From Clostridia bacterium (lineage in GTDB: Bacteria; Bacillota; Clostridia; Oscillospirales; Acutalibacteraceae): a stretch of DNA of 8,938 bases. This document shows, in pieces, positions 5,638-8,938 of this stretch. The notes beneath the pieces were generated by a model. That model searched no databases and was not told the origin of the DNA. It worked only from the letters and a program-made list of their open reading frames with translations. The stretch spans positions 1 to 8,938 of the forward strand of contig JAFVWD010000128.1 in NCBI GenBank assembly GCA_017501865.1, read 5' to 3'. Positions within the stretch are counted from its first letter, which is position 1. Each line of letters starts with the position of its first letter. The translations under genes and the position numbers were made by a program.

Positions 5638-5691
5638 TATTTTTTTGTATATTTTCTGAAAAAAGCATAAAACTATTTTTGGGTGAAAAAT

Positions 5692-6129
5692 ATGAGAAAT
5701 TATCAATATAGTAAATTAGTCAGTGAAATAACTCCGAAATCACCGTTGAAAAAGGATTTGATAAATGCATTTATTTTTGGCGGAGGAATAAGCTGCTTTG
5801 CTCAGTCATTATGGACTCTTTACTTAATGACACCAATGACAGTAACAGAGGCAAAAACAGCAGTTTCCGTTACACTTATTGTTATTACGGCAATTTTAAC
5901 AACAGTCGGTGTTTTTGACAAAATAGGAAAAATTGCAGGGGCAGGTACATTTGTACCTATTACAGGATTTGCAAATTCCATAGTGTCACCGGCACTTGAA
6001 TTTAAAGCAGAGGGGCATATTTTAGGAACAGGTGCAAAAATGTTTAATTTAGCAGGTCCCGTGATTGTGTATGGCTGTGGAGCGGCAACACTTTATGGTT
6101 TCATTTATTGGGTTATAGAAAAAATATAG
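5692..6129 (+). CDS. spoVAC: Stage V sporulation protein AC
   Basis: A 145-residue membrane protein of the SpoVAC family. It has an N-terminal cytosolic tail with TPKSPL (14-19), then about four hydrophobic segments. The family signature GAGTFVPITGFANS (83-96) and PALEFKAEGHILGTG (100-114) lines up with the B. subtilis SpoVAC segment GAGSAVPVTGFGNS...EHRTEGFVLGVG. SpoVAC sits in the spore inner membrane and is part of the SpoVA channel that moves Ca-dipicolinate into the forespore and out at germination. I prefer ATG 5692 over GTG 5683 because GGGTGA (5681-5686), 5 bases before it, is the only plausible ribosome binding site and overlaps that GTG. The promoter must lie in the 45 bases after the terminator that ends at 5637. 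It is not followed by spoVAD or spoVAE; a terminator and a convergent gene come next. Confidence 0.9.
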   Translation: MRNYQYSKLVSEITPKSPLKKDLINAFIFGGGISCFAQSLWTLYLMTPMTVTEAKTAVSVTLIVITAILTTVGVFDKIGKIAGAGTFVPITGFANSIVSPALEFKAEGHILGTGAKMFNLAGPVIVYGCGAATLYGFIYWVIEKI

Positions 6130-6195
6130 AAAAGAAGCTATAAAAAGGAAAAGTCCTAAAAGTCAACTGCTATGGAATTTTAAATATATAATAAA

Positions 6196-6226
6196 TTCAG
6201 GAGCACTTAAATAAAGTGCTCCTGAA
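6196..6226. terminator. Bidirectional terminator between spoVAC and the signalling operon
   Basis: TTCAGGAGCACTT (6196-6208) pairs perfectly with AAGTGCTCCTGAA (6214-6226) around AAATA. It lies midway between the convergent stops at 6129 and 6246. AT-rich DNA flanks both sides, with a better T-run on the minus strand (TTTATTATAT). Confidence 0.8.
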
Positions 6227-6245
6227 AAATTATATTAATTTAAAA

Positions 6246-6611
6246 TCAGTCTTCTAATGCCATTCTGACTTTACATAAGAAGTCTGTCTCATTGAATGGC
6301 TTTGATATAAATCCTCTTGCACCTGATAAAAGTGCCTCTCTTGTAATTTCCGGCTTTGAAATAGCAGAATTAATAACTATTCTTGCGTTTTTGTTTATTT
6401 CAAGAAATTCGTGGAGAAGCCCCAAATCATAACTGTCAGGGAGCATTATATCAAGAACTGTAAGGTCAGGGGAGGTTTGAGAAAAGATTTTGCGGGCTTC
6501 ATCTGCAGTTGAAGCTTCGGTAATATTATCGAAGCCTGCATTAATCAGTGCTTGCTTCATAACACCGCGCGAAAACTCCGCATCATCTACAAGTAATATT
6601 CTTTCGTTCAT
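6246..6611 (-). CDS. Stand-alone response regulator receiver (CheY-like)
   Basis: A 121-residue single REC domain with no output domain. Acidic pocket D9-D10 (LLVDD), phosphoacceptor D54 (TVLDIMLP), S82 at the Thr/Ser switch position (VINSAI) and K104 (ISKPF) are all present, so it should be phosphorylatable. GARGFISKPF is the usual beta-5 end. It acts in the cytoplasm by protein-protein contact. AGGAG (6624-6620) is 8 bases before the ATG, and the upstream signalling gene stops only 17 bases away, so the two are co-transcribed. The partner may be the REC domain or kinase that feeds the large protein. No histidine kinase is in the window. Confidence 0.92.
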   Translation of the reverse strand: MNERILLVDDAEFSRGVMKQALINAGFDNITEASTADEARKIFSQTSPDLTVLDIMLPDSYDLGLLHEFLEINKNARIVINSAISKPEITREALLSGARGFISKPFNETDFLCKVRMALED

Positions 6612-6628
6612 TTTAATATCTCCTGTGT

Positions 6629-8704
6629 TTATAAGTCTAATTGAGCTTTTAAGGCTTTTTCGTAATCTTCAACAGGCATTGGCTTGAAGAAGTAGTAGCC
6701 TTGAGCTTCGTAAGCACCTATACTTATAAGGAAGTCAGCCTGATCTCTCGTTTCCACACCTTCAACGACTACCTTAAGGTCAAGATCATTTGCCATTGAA
6801 ACAACAGAAGCAAGAATTTTACCGGCTCTCTCATCAGTTGTTGATGTAGGCAGGAAGTTGATGTCAATTTTTAAAACGTCAACCTTAATATCCTTAAGGG
6901 AGTTAAGAGATGAATAACCGCTTCCGAAATCATCCATAAGAACATGGAAATTTGATTTCTGGAGATTATAGGTAAGATCACAGAGCTTGTGATTGTCTGA
7001 AATGAATGAGCTCTCAGTAAGCTCGAACTCAATATACTCGTGAGGAATATTGTATTTGTCAACAATTTTTACAATATTCGGGAAAAGGTTCGGGTCGTAA
7101 AGGTCGGCTCTCGAAACGTTTACTGAAACAGGAAGAATCGGAAGACCGTCATCACGCCATTTGCTTATGAGCTCTGACACAGTTGAGAAAATATAATAAT
7201 CAAGCTCAGTAATGAAGCCATTGTTTTCAAATATCGGAATAAAGCTACGCGGAGAAATAAGTCCTTTTGTAGGGTGAACCCAACGAACAAGTGCTTCTGA
7301 ACCGATTATTTTGCCTGTTCTCATATCGCATTTCGGCTGAAGGTAAATTTTAAATTCACCTTTTTCGAGTGCTTTCTTCATTTCAGAAACAATTGTTATT
7401 TCAATTTCCTCTTGTTCACGAAGTGCCTCGTCGAAGTATGAAATATGAGTTTTGTAGTTGTTTTTGGTAGCTTTCTGAGCAACACCGGCTCTGTCGAGCA
7501 TATGTCTTACAGAATATTCAGAATTTTCTGCGATGTAAATGCCGAATGAAAGTGTGATGTCAAAGTTCAGCGGATACATCTTAACTGCAGCTACCAATGT
7601 ATCAATTACCGTGTTCAGTAAATCTTCATTATCGTATGGAATAGAAAATGCGAACAGGTCAGAAGTTATGCGACAGTAAGTAGCATTTTTTATAGGCTCA
7701 ATAATTTCCTGAAGCTTTACGGCAATAAATTTGAGAATAGAGTCACCCTCTGCAGTACCGAAAAGCTGATTGATAATTTTGAAGCTTTCAATATCAAAGC
7801 GGACAATTGCAAACTTTGAATCTTCATTTTCTTCAATTATAGTCTGAGTTTTCTCAACAAAAGTATTTCTGTTAGGAATTTTGGTGAGTCTGTCAATTGA
7901 AGAGAAAATTTCGAGCTTTTTAATTGCCTCCATCTCGGAGTTGATATTATTGAAGGTGAGTATCGCTCTTGTTTTTACACCGTTTTCAAAGTGTATTGCA
8001 AGTGCAAGTCTGAACCACTCATAAATGTTGTTGTCAGTTAAAATACGTACATTTATAAATCTTTGAGTAGTTTCAGATACTTCATTTATATTAAGGAAAG
8101 AAACAACAGCATCCAGGTCAGGTCTGTAAATAAGACCAATCATAGAGGTTGCATCAAAAATATCAATATTACAGAAATCGCGGTGTACATAATTAGAATA
8201 TGTAGGGTCGATAAATGTTTTTCCTGTTTCAAAATCATATTCTGCAGAGAAAGTATTAGTCTGACGCATTACTATGTTATGTCTGTTTTCTAATGAGCTG
8301 GCAGATTTGATTTTTTGTGTCTCTGCTTCATAACGAGCAAGAATAGCCTTAACTCTTTTTACAGCATTCTGCGGGTTGAAGGGCTTGTAAATCAAATCAG
8401 TAGCACCTAAATCAAGAAGCTTTGCTTCTGCTTCAGGGGAATTGTCAGTCGTAGCAATTACGACCGGTACATTATTGTACTCAGCGCTGTTCTTTATTTT
8501 TTCGAGAAAATAGAAGCCGTCGTATGTAGGCATTATAATATCGAGAATTATAATGTCTATGTCGCCATCTCTTTTCACAAGAATGTCAAAGGCTTCTTTT
8601 CCGTCGCAAGCTTCTATAACATCAAATTCGTTAGAAAAAAGTTTGGACAGGATTTTTCTGTTTATTTCAGCATCATCGACTGCCAAAAGAGTTTTCTTGT
8701 TCAC
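6629..8704 (-). CDS. REC-PAS-like-GGDEF-EAL protein, predicted c-di-GMP phosphodiesterase
   Basis: A 691-residue soluble signalling protein. REC (1-125): D10-D11, D55, T85 and K107 all present. A PAS-like sensor region (about 150-260) follows, with little recognisable detail. GGDEF domain (about 265-425): DRLTKIPNRN and FDIESFKIINQLFGTAEGD are typical, but the signature loop reads TSDLF (347-351) instead of GGDEF, so cyclase activity is unlikely; it may bind GTP as a regulator. EAL domain (435-688): E470 in EALVRW, N529 (VNVS), E561/E564 (ELTE), D591-D592 (DDFGSGYSSL), K612 (LKID) and E648 (VVVEGVE) are all kept, so it should hydrolyse c-di-GMP. It has no membrane segment. It starts at GTG 8704 with GAGGAGG (8718-8712) 7 bases before. 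First gene of an operon with the CheY-like protein. Phosphorylation of D55 probably controls the EAL output. Confidence 0.93.
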   Translation of the reverse strand: MNKKTLLAVDDAEINRKILSKLFSNEFDVIEACDGKEAFDILVKRDGDIDIIILDIIMPTYDGFYFLEKIKNSAEYNNVPVVIATTDNSPEAEAKLLDLGATDLIYKPFNPQNAVKRVKAILARYEAETQKIKSASSLENRHNIVMRQTNTFSAEYDFETGKTFIDPTYSNYVHRDFCNIDIFDATSMIGLIYRPDLDAVVSFLNINEVSETTQRFINVRILTDNNIYEWFRLALAIHFENGVKTRAILTFNNINSEMEAIKKLEIFSSIDRLTKIPNRNTFVEKTQTIIEENEDSKFAIVRFDIESFKIINQLFGTAEGDSILKFIAVKLQEIIEPIKNATYCRITSDLFAFSIPYDNEDLLNTVIDTLVAAVKMYPLNFDITLSFGIYIAENSEYSVRHMLDRAGVAQKATKNNYKTHISYFDEALREQEEIEITIVSEMKKALEKGEFKIYLQPKCDMRTGKIIGSEALVRWVHPTKGLISPRSFIPIFENNGFITELDYYIFSTVSELISKWRDDGLPILPVSVNVSRADLYDPNLFPNIVKIVDKYNIPHEYIEFELTESSFISDNHKLCDLTYNLQKSNFHVLMDDFGSGYSSLNSLKDIKVDVLKIDINFLPTSTTDERAGKILASVVSMANDLDLKVVVEGVETRDQADFLISIGAYEAQGYYFFKPMPVEDYEKALKAQLDL

Positions 8705-8718
8705 GAGGGAACCTCCTC

Positions 8719-8938
8719 AAAGATTTAATAGCATTGTACTTTACAGTACACTTCCACAATTTTTGTACCTGAATATGGTTCGAAAACACCCCATATGTAT
8801 GGTATTATTCTTAAGAAGAACGACTAAATGTGGAAAAATAGACAAAACATTTTCTCATAACAAAAATAATTTAACATATTTTAACAAAAAAATCAATAGA
8901 AAATCCCCTAAAAGTACAAGGAATTTTAAAATTTGTAA
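8719..8938 (-). promoter_or_regulatory. Upstream region of the signalling operon
   Basis: There is no gene in these 220 AT-rich bases. Minus-strand promoter candidates are TACAAT (8738-8733) without a well-spaced -35 box, and TTGATT (8896-8891) with a 17-base spacer and TAAATT (8873-8868). Three short palindromes are present: TGTACT-TTAC-AGTACA (8735-8750), CCATA-TG-TATGG (8791-8802) and TTCTTAAGAA (8808-8817). They may be operators. Which promoter is used is not decidable by eye. Confidence 0.3.

Noticed and set aside
5429..5668. 79-codon minus-strand open frame
   Set aside because: It crosses the strong terminator, whose poly-A/T stem gives lysine and phenylalanine runs, and the palindromic element. 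It shows no domain and no conserved motif.
5646..5672. Forespore sigma-G-like promoter before spoVAC (GTATA and CATAAAA)
   Set aside because: The two elements are only 14 bases apart, too short for sigma-F/G promoters, and the -10 is imperfect. A forespore promoter is expected here but I cannot place it.
6490..6687. 65-codon plus-strand open frame
   Set aside because: Antisense to the CheY-like gene and the end of the c-di-GMP gene; those genes have complete active sites.

Overview
The window reads as chromosomal DNA of a low-GC, spore-forming member of the Clostridia, probably an anaerobic gut-type Firmicute. The evidence is the AT-rich intergenic DNA, AGGAGG-type ribosome binding sites, TTG and GTG starts, a SpoVAC spore protein, a GPH-family sugar symporter and an ECF vitamin transporter component. 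No plasmid, phage or insertion-sequence gene is visible, and no rRNA, tRNA or CRISPR array.

Layout from left to right. (1) A small helical protein of unknown function (148-426, +, TTG start) sits behind a very good promoter that carries a cluster of TGTGA/TCACA half-sites. (2) A hairpin terminator separates it from a convergent GPH/MelB-type symporter (548-2020, -). (3) The 600-base gap beyond the symporter is not empty. It holds a decayed minus-strand gene of the SLOG/DUF1273 type (about 2203-2546), broken by frameshifts at three homopolymer runs and lacking its N-terminus. (4) A two-gene operon (+) with a textbook promoter encodes a TIM-barrel sugar-phosphate isomerase/epimerase-like protein and a nitroreductase, and ends in a perfect terminator.

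(5) A cobalamin riboswitch (4136-4298) precedes a lipoprotein with a DUF4430 (transcobalamin C-terminal-like) domain. This gene is translationally coupled (TAATG) to an ECF transporter S component. Together they look like a B12- or corrinoid-repressed surface capture and uptake unit. It is the most interesting system here, because ECF transporters normally use no separate binding protein. (6) A 340-base gap holds two terminators around a compact, highly base-paired element (5479-5564) that may be a dispersed repeat or a small structured RNA. (7) A lone spoVAC follows, without spoVAD or spoVAE downstream. (8) A bidirectional terminator separates it from a minus-strand two-gene signalling operon: a REC-PAS-like-GGDEF-EAL protein (GTG start) followed 17 bases later by a stand-alone CheY-like receiver. 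The GGDEF site is degenerate (TSDLF) while the EAL site is intact, so the large protein is predicted to degrade c-di-GMP.

The units look independent. Terminators separate most of them, and there is no sign of a single large island.
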